This document shows, in pieces, positions 52,031 through 59,157 of a DNA stretch of 64,000 nucleotides; positions within the stretch are counted from its first letter, which is position 1; each line of letters starts with the position of its first letter. Source of the DNA: a virus. A program made the position numbers and the translations under genes. The stretch spans positions 1 to 64,000 of the IMG/VR virus record IMGVR_UViG_3300022839_001288; one strand, 5' to 3'. The notes beneath the pieces are model-generated. The model was not told the DNA's origin and ran no database searches. It worked only from the letters and a program-made list of their open reading frames with translations.

Positions 52031-52383
52031 TATTTATCTTTATTGGCTTCGTAATTTTCATTAAGTTTATCAAGTTCAGCCATTAATTGATCTTTTTCAG
52101 CATCTGTTATACCTGAGGCATCATCGCTGCTTGAATTGTTAACTACACGTTGTATAATAGTAGCCATTTTGATTAGCTGTTCATCATTACGAACACCTAT
52201 TTCCATATATTCTTTAATAAGGGGTACAAGTAGAGTTGCATCTCCTATGTCTTTAATAAGAGGTTTTAATTCTGAAATAAGCCCCCCAATTTGTTGTTGT
52301 TTGGATTTTTGATTATTATATATTTCACTTAATATATCTGAGAATTTTTTATCACCAAATATAACGCTGTCTAATGCTCCCAT
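52030..52383 (-). CDS. conserved helical phage protein near late sigma gene
   Basis: 117 residues, all helical: FSDILSEIYNNQKSKQQQIGGLISELKPLIKDIGDATLLVPLIKEYMEIGVRNDEQLIKMATIIQRVV. This pattern is widespread in large myoviruses between the late-transcription and baseplate genes and has no assigned function. The stop overlaps the start of the hub gene by one base. Candidate late motif 8 bases upstream. Confidence 0.7.
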   Translation of the reverse strand: MGALDSVIFGDKKFSDILSEIYNNQKSKQQQIGGLISELKPLIKDIGDATLLVPLIKEYMEIGVRNDEQLIKMATIIQRVVNNSSSDDASGITDAEKDQLMAELDKLNENYEANKDK

Positions 52384-52391
52384 AATTTTTA

Positions 52392-52400
52392 TTATAAATA
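52392..52400 (-). promoter_or_regulatory. ATATTTATAA motif before 52030-52383
   Basis: Minus-strand TCATATTTATAATAAAAATT then ATG, 8 bases apart. It divides the sigma operon from the baseplate operon. Confidence 0.45.
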
Positions 52401-52416
52401 TGAAAGTAGAAAGGAA

Positions 52417-53130
52417 TTAGAATTTAGCATACCCATTTTCTAAAAAAGGTATGTATTGTTGTTTAAAAATAACGTGTAACTTATTAGCTATTTTGGTAAT
52501 TTTAGGAGTTTTTACATCAACTATCTCACGAATGTATATATAAAGTGCTTTTTTGTTAAATATCTCAATAATTTCTCTTTTACGAAATAATTCTAATATA
52601 GCATCCGCAATTTGAGCATCATTCTTTTTTGGGAAAAATGTATAAATATTTTTAGTAACATGCTCCAAATAGATTTCAATATATTTGTCAAGATCTGTTT
52701 TGACTTCTTCGTCACCAATTTTACAAGTATGGGTCGAGTTTTCATCCATTAATATATCGATAGGTACTTTTTTTATCTTTTTAGAATAATTCTTAGTGGT
52801 ATACAATATTAACCAACGTTTTACTATAGTACCAAAATAGGAATACGCCTTAGTACCTCGTGTTGGGTCAAATTTATGGATCTTTGATAAAAGAAAAATA
52901 ATTATCTCATGTTGTAGGTGTTCTAAATTTTCTACTTCAGTGTGGTAAAATTTAAAAGTATGAATGATATTTTGAGTAAGTTTAAAGAATGCATAGTGGA
53001 TTTCTTTATCGTATATTCTACTTCTCATATCAGAACACTCAGTATTATTATATAATACAATAGCATTTTCAGTATCCTGGGTGAAGTAGTTTTTGCTCTT
53101 AGGTTTGCGTGTTTTTTTTATTTCCTCCAT
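52417..53130 (-). CDS. gp55: late-transcription sigma factor, gp55-like
   Basis: 237 residues. KNYFTQDTENAIVLYNNTE, FFKLTQNIIHTFKFYHTE, LQHEIIIFLLSKIHKFDPTRGTKAYSYFGTIVKRWLI match the divergent sigma-70 region 2 of T4 gp55-type factors (YFTQDTExAI and KAYSYF-TI are the family hallmarks). There is no obvious region 4, as in T4, where gp33 and the clamp help. It would direct host RNA polymerase to late promoters. It lies next to the start of the structural region it should activate. Confidence 0.85.
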   Translation of the reverse strand: MEEIKKTRKPKSKNYFTQDTENAIVLYNNTECSDMRSRIYDKEIHYAFFKLTQNIIHTFKFYHTEVENLEHLQHEIIIFLLSKIHKFDPTRGTKAYSYFGTIVKRWLILYTTKNYSKKIKKVPIDILMDENSTHTCKIGDEEVKTDLDKYIEIYLEHVTKNIYTFFPKKNDAQIADAILELFRKREIIEIFNKKALYIYIREIVDVKTPKITKIANKLHVIFKQQYIPFLENGYAKF

Positions 53131-53132
53131 TA

Positions 53133-53405
53133 TTAACTTTTTCTAAACTGTAATAAATTATTTTGAATATCTTTAATCTCATTGAAAAACCAACCTATTT
53201 CATCATCGCTTTCAAAAGATCCTTTTTCATCTATTTTTTTTAAACGGTTATTACTGGATGTAATATTTTCTTCTATTTTATTAAGAAATTTATTTTGGGA
53301 TATTACAATGTCCATTAATTTGCCGTATTTTCGGAATAAGTTAAAGGTCGTATATCCTAAGATAACGACCAATACACCTAATATAATAACTATTTTAAGT
53401 ATCAT
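53133..53405 (-). CDS. membrane-anchored coiled-coil protein
   Basis: 90 residues. One N-terminal membrane helix (ILKIVIILGVLVVILGYTTF), then a coiled coil (FLNKIEENITSSNNRLKKI) and DDEIGWFFNEIKDIQNNLLQF. The DEIGWFFxxIKxIQ end is known to me from short proteins beside phage sigma genes. Two bases separate it from gp55-like. It could be a spanin-like or membrane regulator, but its role is unknown. Structurally similar in layout to the plus-strand gene 61910-62299. Confidence 0.65.
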   Translation of the reverse strand: MILKIVIILGVLVVILGYTTFNLFRKYGKLMDIVISQNKFLNKIEENITSSNNRLKKIDEKGSFESDDEIGWFFNEIKDIQNNLLQFRKS

Positions 53406-53455
53406 AAGTATTTAATGCTTTTTAATCTTACATTGACAAATGATATTTGTTTATA

Positions 53456-53490
53456 AGGGGGTTATGTTCTACCGATAACATACAACCCCT
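53456..53490 (-). other. hairpin between HD gene and sigma operon
   Basis: Inverted repeat AGGGGTTG-TATGTT ... AACATAACCCC with an 8-base loop and a one-base bulge on each side, in the 115-base gap. No T run follows on the minus strand, so attenuation or mRNA processing fits better than a simple terminator. Confidence 0.4.
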
Positions 53491-53520
53491 ATTTGACGTA
53501 TCCACATTATTTTTAATAAG

Positions 53521-54297
53521 TTATGTGATAGTATCTAACATATTCATTAACCCTACACTACCTACCTTACTAAAAGCTTTAGTTTTAATTGTTGGGTTGG
53601 TTTGTTTAGATTGTTCGGGTTTATTTAAAACCTTTTTCTCCTGCTTAGAAAATTTAGGCAACCATTCAATTTCAAATTCAATCCTTGCAGCCATCATATC
53701 TGCTTGGTGTAAAATGAAAGGTAAAGATGTACGAGGTTTGGTTTCTGGCATAAATCCCTTTAGATATTTTTCATTAGCGGGGTCATATATTCCATCATGG
53801 GTTTGGATTGCTACCATCTCATTAAAGCTATATTTAACATCATGCTGTTGTAGTAAAAATAATCCTCTATCTGGAACCGATGCAAATGGTAAAGCTGTAT
53901 TAAAAGTATAATCTTCCTCCAATTTTTCTTTACGCCATTTATCTGTCTGAGGTATATATGCTTCATGTTCCTCGGAACCCATTTTACCCAGATCATGATT
54001 TATTGCTGAAAATACTAATTCTTCCTTAGTAAAGGTAGACATATTACAACCAAAACTCTCCCACATATCAGATGTGGCTAATGCTCCCCTAACAACCCTA
54101 TTGACATGGTCAACATATCCTCCAGGAAATGCCGAATGATATTTTTTATGATTGGCCGCGGGCATTAGTATTACACGGTCTTCAAATTTTTTATAAAAGT
54201 CAAGTAATTTTTGTTGTCTAGGCTCTGCTATATAGTTTGAAATATTGCCTAAAAATTCTTCCCAATTAGATTGGATTTGTTCTGGTGTGAATATCAT
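53521..54297 (-). CDS. HD-domain phosphohydrolase
   Basis: 258 residues. HSAFPGGYVDHVNRVV gives the first His, AINHDLGKMG the HD pair, and LFLLQQHDVKYSFNEMVAIQTHDGIYD plus LPFILHQADMMAARIEFE the later His and Asp. This is a complete HD metal site. Members hydrolyse nucleotides, ppGpp or cyclic dinucleotides. The substrate here cannot be read. Conserved in T4-like phages of environmental origin next to sigma genes. A signalling-nucleotide hydrolase that disarms host defence would be plausible but is inference. Confidence 0.75.
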   Translation of the reverse strand: MIFTPEQIQSNWEEFLGNISNYIAEPRQQKLLDFYKKFEDRVILMPAANHKKYHSAFPGGYVDHVNRVVRGALATSDMWESFGCNMSTFTKEELVFSAINHDLGKMGSEEHEAYIPQTDKWRKEKLEEDYTFNTALPFASVPDRGLFLLQQHDVKYSFNEMVAIQTHDGIYDPANEKYLKGFMPETKPRTSLPFILHQADMMAARIEFEIEWLPKFSKQEKKVLNKPEQSKQTNPTIKTKAFSKVGSVGLMNMLDTIT

Positions 54298-54314
54298 AAC
54301 TTATTATTTTTAAT

Positions 54315-54497
54315 TTAACTAATTGTATTATCCTGCTCAACCATTGATTGTAAATCCTCAACAACCCCTTCGGTAGATTCAATTTTTTTAATAAAACTTG
54401 AAACGGATTCTCTAGAATCACTAGTCATACGTTTAAGCTCTATTAGAGTTGATGATATTTGTAATAATTTTTTCTCAAATAAATTTTTGTTTCTCAT
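54315..54497 (-). CDS. conserved small helical protein
   Basis: 60 residues: MRNKNLFEKKLLQISSTLIEL, then ESVSSFIKKIESTEGVVEDLQSMVEQD. All helical, likely coiled. This short protein upstream of HD and sigma genes is common in related phages. Promoter at 54528 lies 31 bases upstream, so it heads the sigma operon. Confidence 0.65.
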   Translation of the reverse strand: MRNKNLFEKKLLQISSTLIELKRMTSDSRESVSSFIKKIESTEGVVEDLQSMVEQDNTIS

Positions 54498-54527
54498 AGT
54501 TATTGTTTTTATTATTTTATTATACAG

Positions 54528-54558
54528 TAAAGGTACGTAAAGTTTCTTTAATATCCTA
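54528..54558 (-). promoter_or_regulatory. sigma-A-like promoter TAGG-N19-TACCTTTA
   Basis: TAGG, 19 bases, TACCTTTACTG on the minus strand before the gene at 54497. It is part of a 39-bp repeat whose other copy is at 58136-58174. The -7 box matches TAnnTTTG better than the TATATT sites. It would drive the HD and sigma genes. Confidence 0.6.
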
Positions 54559-54564
54559 GTTATT

Positions 54565-54873
54565 TTAGATTTTATTTTCTAACATTCTTACTTTTACTTC
54601 TTTTATAACCATTTCTATATCTTTAACGGTTACTTTATATTTTTTAAATTTTGTCTTTTTATCTTCGTATTTAATACCCTTTAAAGTTAAAACCACTTTA
54701 ATAAATTTCTCCTTTTTTTCTTTAGATAACGCCCCAAAACCCTCTTGGTAAGACCCCCCATTAATAATTTCTTTTATTATGTAAAAGACATCACTCCATA
54801 TGAAGGGGTTATTACCCCATATTACAGGGGCATTACTCCATTTGTGAGGAACCTTAGTTTCATTAAAAGGCAT
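54565..54873 (-). CDS. conserved phage protein (KWSNAPVIWG family)
   Basis: 102 residues. Starts MPFNETKVPHKWSNAPVIWG with NPFIWSDVFYIIKEI; ends with a basic stretch and KVTVKDIEMVIKEV. A family I know from large myoviruses beside tail or fibre genes, of unknown role. Its stop lies at the repeat element that contains the promoter at 54528. 3 bases after the helical-repeat gene. Confidence 0.7.
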   Translation of the reverse strand: MPFNETKVPHKWSNAPVIWGNNPFIWSDVFYIIKEIINGGSYQEGFGALSKEKKEKFIKVVLTLKGIKYEDKKTKFKKYKVTVKDIEMVIKEVKVRMLENKI

Positions 54874-54876
54874 ATA

Positions 54877-56319
54877 TTAATTAAAATCTACATAAGTAAT
54901 AGTAGGTTGAGCACCCGCTGTTGCGGCAATGGCTCGTACATTCCATGTTAAATCTGTATAGGCCGCAATATGTGCAACAGGTCCTGATGATAATGAAGTT
55001 CCTGGTGTTTGGATAACTGCCCCCGCATTCGAACCGAATTGAGGTGTTCCGTTAAATTCAAATTCTACAAACGTTGCTACAATCGAGTTAGCTACTACTG
55101 TAAGTATTAAAGTTTTCCCTGGTATTCCATATGTCTGGAAGACGGCTGGTAGAGCATCTGGTAAAGCTGGTGCAATTTTTGTTAGTTTAAGTGCAGTTAA
55201 AGTTGATATAGCTTCCGAACTTCCCGCTATGGCATCAATAGCAGCGGTTGAAGAAAATATAGCTGCTTTAGCAGCAGAGCTTGCTAATAATAGTGGAAAT
55301 GCTGTTGTATTTTGAATAAGAGATACTAGTGTGGGCGTATCATTTGCTAATACTCCAACGGTAATAGGGTTAGCTAGAGCTATTCCTAAATTTGGGCTAT
55401 TAGTTAATAAAGTTAATGCCGAAGGCACACCTACAATAGCTTGCATAATAGGTAGAATATTTGCTATTTTAGCCATAGCATCCCCATCATCAAATATATT
55501 TTCAACTGAATTAAAATATAGGGCTTTATCTAGATCCGCTATACCTGTTATTATATTAAATAAATTTGATTCTAAAGTGGATGAATTACTAATTAAACCT
55601 AACCAAACTGCAGAATATGATGAAACTATTTTAATAGCAGAGGGTATGGATGATACTATTTGCCTAGCTTCATTAGTTACTTGAGATAAAGCTATTGGGC
55701 TTTGTGATAGTAAATTCATACTTAAATCAGAGTTTGCAAATATATTCATGGCCCCAGATGATGTTGCAATATTTTCCATTGCATTTGTACTTTGTACTAC
55801 AATAGCCATTGTTGGTGCACTTTGAACAATAGCCATCATTGCCCTATTACTTATTGAGATTTCAGCCATAGCCACAACGTCCGCAATTAAGGAATTCATA
55901 GAACTATAATTACTAGGATTTCTACCCGCAAACAATGCTGTTATGGTTACTATATTATTTTCATAAAATGAACTTTCATAAAATAACTTCCAGGAAATTG
56001 AGTTTTCTATTACCGTAATTAAAGCAGGTAATGAATTTGAAACCATACTCATTGCTAGCGGACTTAATACTACAGCTTGAGCAGCAGTAGAATTATTTAT
56101 ACTAGCGGCTGCAAAAATAGAATTAGTTGCTCTAGCACTTGAAATTATAGCTGCTAATGCAGTAGGACTTGCGGCTAAACTTCTAGTTTCACTTCGCATA
56201 GCTAACGCTTCAAGAAAACCCGAGGTAGTTCCTTCATCAGCTAATCTTTCTTCTAATTCCACGCCTAGTACCGATGTAGATTTAATAGCATTTAATAATC
56301 TTCTTGTTGTTAATCTCAT
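54877..56319 (-). CDS. alpha-helical repeat virion protein (SxxAMxxI repeats)
   Basis: 480 residues, Ala/Ser-rich. Residues 60-390 consist of about 18-23-residue units such as IVQSAPTMAIVVQSTNAMENIATSSGAMNIF, LSMNLLSQSPIALSQV, LLTNSPNLGIALANP. Repeats with S-x-x-AM-x-x-I occur in fibres or neck proteins of large phages and form stacked helices or coiled coils. The last 90 residues are a beta domain with TLILTVVANSIVATFVEFEF and TYVDFN at the end. Role: structural, perhaps fibre or whisker. No enzyme motif. Confidence 0.65.
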   Translation of the reverse strand: MRLTTRRLLNAIKSTSVLGVELEERLADEGTTSGFLEALAMRSETRSLAASPTALAAIISSARATNSIFAAASINNSTAAQAVVLSPLAMSMVSNSLPALITVIENSISWKLFYESSFYENNIVTITALFAGRNPSNYSSMNSLIADVVAMAEISISNRAMMAIVQSAPTMAIVVQSTNAMENIATSSGAMNIFANSDLSMNLLSQSPIALSQVTNEARQIVSSIPSAIKIVSSYSAVWLGLISNSSTLESNLFNIITGIADLDKALYFNSVENIFDDGDAMAKIANILPIMQAIVGVPSALTLLTNSPNLGIALANPITVGVLANDTPTLVSLIQNTTAFPLLLASSAAKAAIFSSTAAIDAIAGSSEAISTLTALKLTKIAPALPDALPAVFQTYGIPGKTLILTVVANSIVATFVEFEFNGTPQFGSNAGAVIQTPGTSLSSGPVAHIAAYTDLTWNVRAIAATAGAQPTITYVDFN

Positions 56320-56342
56320 AATAGTTTTAATTTATATAATAT

Positions 56343-56951
56343 TTATTTTGTTGTAAAAAACATGCTAAGTCTACTTATTTCATCCTCATCTAGTTCATCT
56401 CTAAGATGTCTTTCATCCGTAGCCCATGAATCCGCTAGATCAGGTGCCGCCAGATTTAAAAGCCATTGTCCAATAGGTAAAAGACTTACGGGATCAACAG
56501 CTATAAAAGAGGTTTCATCATCATCTGGTTCCGTAAAGGAATCTACAAAAATTAAAAGTCCAATTCCCTCAACTATAACAGAATCATCCGAAGAAGGTAA
56601 TGGAGGGATGGGAGTCCTTAATGCCCCTCTATCTTCATAGGGTAAAGTTTCTAATTCAGTTAGACTTCTTGCTATAACTAAAGGACTCCCACCAACAATA
56701 GATTGACCATTTATAGTAGATAAATCACTAATATTTACTTTTAAATTTAAAGCTAATATATCTGCCTCACTTAGAGGTTTGGATGAATCTGAAGTGTTAT
56801 CTACATTATTAAGCTCATTATCAACTTTATTTTTAGTATCAACATAACTATCAGTTAAGTTATCAACTGAAGTTTTTGAAGCTGCTACAGCTAAGGTTTG
56901 TGCTGTTGCGGCATTAGATATGGCTAATAAAAGTTCTTCTGTAGTTGGCAT
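56343..56951 (-). CDS. small fibre-like structural protein
   Basis: 202 residues. N-terminal helix (TEELLLAISNAATAQTLAVA), NVDNTSDSSKPLSEADI followed by INGQSIVGGSPLVIA, a motif frequent in phage fibres (NVDNTSDxxKP), then a beta C-terminal domain ending in a charged helix (DERHLRDELDEDEIS). It suggests a fibre-base or trimerisation unit. 23 bases before the helical-repeat gene. Confidence 0.65.
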   Translation of the reverse strand: MPTTEELLLAISNAATAQTLAVAASKTSVDNLTDSYVDTKNKVDNELNNVDNTSDSSKPLSEADILALNLKVNISDLSTINGQSIVGGSPLVIARSLTELETLPYEDRGALRTPIPPLPSSDDSVIVEGIGLLIFVDSFTEPDDDETSFIAVDPVSLLPIGQWLLNLAAPDLADSWATDERHLRDELDEDEISRLSMFFTTK

Positions 56952-56954
56952 ATT

Positions 56955-57164
56955 TTATAATGTTATTAAATTTATTAATAGGGTTTGAGTAATCAACTGA
57001 TTAGTTACAACCCCAAACAAGGGTTCAATAGCTTTATTTTCAGATAAAACCACGGCTTCTGCTATTCTACTATCAATATTATTTTTAGATATATTAACGC
57101 TGGCTAATAATTCTGCGTTAGTTGTTTCTAAGGCTATTATTGCTTCTGGTATTGTTAAATCCAT
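56955..57164 (-). CDS. 69-residue helical protein
   Basis: Starts MDLTIPEAIIALETTNAELL, which echoes the helical N-terminus of the next gene (TEELLLAISNAATAQTL). Ile/Leu-rich helices, no polar core motif. It overlaps the preceding gene by 10 bases. Might be part of the same helical-repeat series (54877-57367), which look like pieces of one elongated structure. Confidence 0.55.
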   Translation of the reverse strand: MDLTIPEAIIALETTNAELLASVNISKNNIDSRIAEAVVLSENKAIEPLFGVVTNQLITQTLLINLITL

Positions 57165-57367
57165 ATTTCATTTCTTAGATTAATAAAATTTATTTGATTA
57201 AGCATTTGGGTATTTGCCTTATATATTATGTAGGCTTCTAAGTTTTCAATACTATTTAGGGATAGTTCTAATAAGTTTCCACTCCCATCATATAATATAT
57301 TATCAACAACTTGTATTAGTCTCTGATATGTATCTTGTATATTTTCAAATTCTAAATTATTTTCCAT
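57155..57367 (-). CDS. 70-residue helical protein
   Basis: MENNLEFENIQDTYQRLIQVVDN, LELSLNSIENLEAYIIYK: two or three amphipathic helices. Overlaps 56955-57164 by 10 bases and lies 3 bases after 57371-57967. Too short for assignment. Structural helper is a guess. Confidence 0.55.
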   Translation of the reverse strand: MENNLEFENIQDTYQRLIQVVDNILYDGSGNLLELSLNSIENLEAYIIYKANTQMLNQINFINLRNEIWI

Positions 57368-57370
57368 GTG

Positions 57371-57967
57371 TTATAACTTATTTTTTCTGATTTCCTGTAT
57401 TATCCCTCTATTAAATTTACTTATATCTGATGATGGTATTTTATATTTATCAATTACTTCTTGTAACATTTCTTTTATTAAAAACTTTTTAACCAAGGGT
57501 TTTAAATTCTTAATAGTATCATCGTTTATAGCATCATATGCTTCTTTAATCGCAATTTCAAATATAGGTAAAGTATTTAAAATCTTAGGAGACTTAATAA
57601 GTTTGTTAGGGTTATTAACTTTTACTACAACTTTTTTATCACTAATTAAGGGTGAAGTTGTTTGTATTACCTCTACTCTTACTTTTTTACTTACATCTAC
57701 TATAAAGTCATCTTCATAAGGTATAAAATAAGTATCATTATCCACTATAACTTCTAATTTCATTTTACCTTTAAGGTTCTCAGATAAAAATTTTAGTTGT
57801 CTGATATCTATAGAACATTTACCATCAGAATCTATATTACCTTTAAATAATAATGAATATTCATCATTTTCTAATATTAATCTAGCTTGGGCATTTTTTA
57901 AATCAGCCCCCTCTACCATTACTTTACATTCGAAAATTTCAGACTTATCTTTGTATAATGTGTACAT
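57371..57967 (-). CDS. conserved phage virion-type protein (FECKVMVEGADLKNAQARL)
   Basis: 198 residues. FECKVMVEGADLKNAQARLILEN, then LLFKGNIDSDGKCSIDIRQLKFL and KMKLEVIVDNDTYFIPYED is a beta-sandwich family found in many large myoviruses and often counted as virion protein. The C-terminal 80 residues are helical (NLKPLVKKFLIKEMLQEVIDKY). Two possible start signals lie upstream: an ATATTTATAA motif 7 bases before the ATG, and the sigma-A-like promoter at 58136. Confidence 0.7.
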   Translation of the reverse strand: MYTLYKDKSEIFECKVMVEGADLKNAQARLILENDEYSLLFKGNIDSDGKCSIDIRQLKFLSENLKGKMKLEVIVDNDTYFIPYEDDFIVDVSKKVRVEVIQTTSPLISDKKVVVKVNNPNKLIKSPKILNTLPIFEIAIKEAYDAINDDTIKNLKPLVKKFLIKEMLQEVIDKYKIPSSDISKFNRGIIQEIRKNKL

Positions 57968-57974
57968 GTTTTAA

Positions 57975-57983
57975 TTATAAATA
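57975..57983 (-). promoter_or_regulatory. ATATTTATAA motif before 57371-57967
   Basis: Minus-strand CAATATTTATAATTAAAAC then ATG, 7 bases apart. Confidence 0.4.
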
Positions 57984-58025
57984 TTGAAATGGAAAATAAG
58001 TGTACATAAAATGGTAAGGTTGTTC

Positions 58026-58115
58026 CCCCATTCCCTATCTCCTTAACCCTTATTCCCTTATTCCCTTAACCCTTATTCCCTTATTCCCTTATTCCCTATC
58101 TTCTTAACCCTTATT
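58026..58115 (-). repeat. G-rich octamer repeat (AATAAGGG), potential G-quadruplex
   Basis: On the minus strand this gap reads GGG runs separated by AATAA or TTAA: about ten runs of three or more G, most five bases apart. The basic unit is AATAAGGG with GGGTTAAGG variants. Enough G3 tracts with short loops are present to form a G-quadruplex in the transcript or single-stranded DNA. No reading frame uses it. The repeat unit resembles the AATAAGGGTT leader of early genes. Confidence 0.8.
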
Positions 58116-58135
58116 TTCTAATATTTCGGTATAGC

Positions 58136-58166
58136 AAAGGTATGTAAAGTTTCTCTAATATCCTAG
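58136..58166 (-). promoter_or_regulatory. sigma-A-like promoter TAGG-N19-TACCTTTG
   Basis: TAGG, 19 bases, TACCTTTG on the minus strand, a perfect -7 box TAnnTTTG. 39-bp repeat with 54528-54566. The transcript would begin just before the G-rich repeat and carry it in its leader. Confidence 0.6.
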
Positions 58167-58171
58167 TTATT

Positions 58172-58585
58172 TTATATATTTTTTTTAAGATTTATTATAG
58201 TTAGCAATTGAGCGCATATTATATATTGCTCTGTATTCTCAAAATATTGAAGTGCTTTACTTAAAGTATCTAAGAGGGGTTCACTTTTAAATTTTAATAT
58301 TGCTTCTAAGTGGTCTTTATTTTTTAAATCAATTTGCTTTATATAAAACCAAGCTCTATTATAAACCGCAAAACTGGATGATGTTTTAGTTTGTTCAACA
58401 TCATAATCAGGATTATCTTTTGATAAAAACTGACTTAATTTCCTATAAAATATTTCGTGGTTTTGTATTAATTTAACAAACATACCTATTTTAGTTAATG
58501 GGTCTTCTATTAAATCTTCAAGTAGTCTGTTTTTAATATCTGAACCCTCAGAAAATAGGTCAAAAATTTTATTGGCATCTATCAT
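58172..58585 (-). CDS. conserved helical phage protein
   Basis: 137 residues. Helical: NRLLEDLIEDPLTKIGMFVKLIQNHEIFYRKLSQFL, AVYNRAWFYIKQIDL. Resembles a family in T4-like phages where PLTKxGM is conserved; role unknown. It ends just upstream of the 58136 promoter. An ATATTTATAA motif ends two bases before the ATG. Confidence 0.65.
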   Translation of the reverse strand: MIDANKIFDLFSEGSDIKNRLLEDLIEDPLTKIGMFVKLIQNHEIFYRKLSQFLSKDNPDYDVEQTKTSSSFAVYNRAWFYIKQIDLKNKDHLEAILKFKSEPLLDTLSKALQYFENTEQYIICAQLLTIINLKKNI

Positions 58586-58587
58586 GA

Positions 58588-58596
58588 TTATAAATA
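58588..58596 (-). promoter_or_regulatory. ATATTTATAA motif before 58172-58585
   Basis: Minus-strand GTATATTTATAATC then ATG, two bases apart. This is too close for a usual promoter plus leader. Confidence 0.35.
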
Positions 58597-58600
58597 TACA

Positions 58601-58864
58601 TTAGATATCCATCGCATCCAAATATTTTTCAAGGTCTTCCCTGATTATTTCTAATTTTGAATATTCACTTATTATATCTATTTTATTTGGGTTAGATGGG
58701 TGGTAATCCCACATTTCCTCCATCACTTTAATAGTAGACATTAAGACATTAATTAATACATCTCTACCATCAGAAGATGGTTTGGATAGATATAATTCTT
58801 CATTTAGGTTAACTCTGTCAGTTGGCTTAACTGTTGGTATTACTCTCGGCTTTCTTTTGTTCAT
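58601..58864 (-). CDS. 87-residue hypothetical protein
   Basis: Basic start (MNKRKPRVIPTVKPTDRVNLNEEL), then helical with DVLINVLMSTIKVMEEMWDY and LEIIREDLEKYLDAMD. No family recognised. Separated from the next gene by 15 bases and directly following the 48-residue gene at 58865. Confidence 0.6.
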   Translation of the reverse strand: MNKRKPRVIPTVKPTDRVNLNEELYLSKPSSDGRDVLINVLMSTIKVMEEMWDYHPSNPNKIDIISEYSKLEIIREDLEKYLDAMDI

Positions 58865-59011
58865 TTAATTTAATTTATAATATATTGATTCATCTTCCAT
58901 GTTTATAGTTTGCCAATCTAAACCCGCTCCCATTAAATTATCAACAGCCTCAAATTGTTTGCTCATTACAAGCCAATCAATGGTTTTCTTCATTACTATT
59001 ATTTTTCCCAT
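58865..59011 (-). CDS. 48-residue small protein
   Basis: Found by reading the gap: ATG 59011 to TAA 58865, MGKIIVMKKTIDWLVMSKQF then EAVDNLMGAGLDWQTINMED and a short tail. Its stop is directly next to the ATG of 58601-58864 (TAA-ATG). Composition and spacing look coding. First gene of the late block in transcription order. Confidence 0.5.
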   Translation of the reverse strand: MGKIIVMKKTIDWLVMSKQFEAVDNLMGAGLDWQTINMEDESIYYKLN

Positions 59012-59157
59012 TATATATGTTTTAAAAAAATTATACTGTAATTTAACGTAATATTATTTTAAGATGCTATATATGGCACATACGAGTATTTACGCGTTAA
59101 AACACGTTAAAACACGTGTTATTATGTGTCATTATGGCATATGGAGTAGGCAAGGTT
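59012..59157. other. 146-bp gap with direct repeats
   Basis: Contains TTAAAACACG repeated twice, followed by ACACGTGT, a palindrome, at about 59075-59112. On the minus strand a TATAAT stands 20 bases before the 58865 gene. No clear promoter of the N19 family. Confidence 0.4.

Noticed and set aside
53447-53911. Plus-strand frame of 154 codons
   Set aside because: Overlaps the HD hydrolase gene, which has all catalytic motifs on the minus strand.
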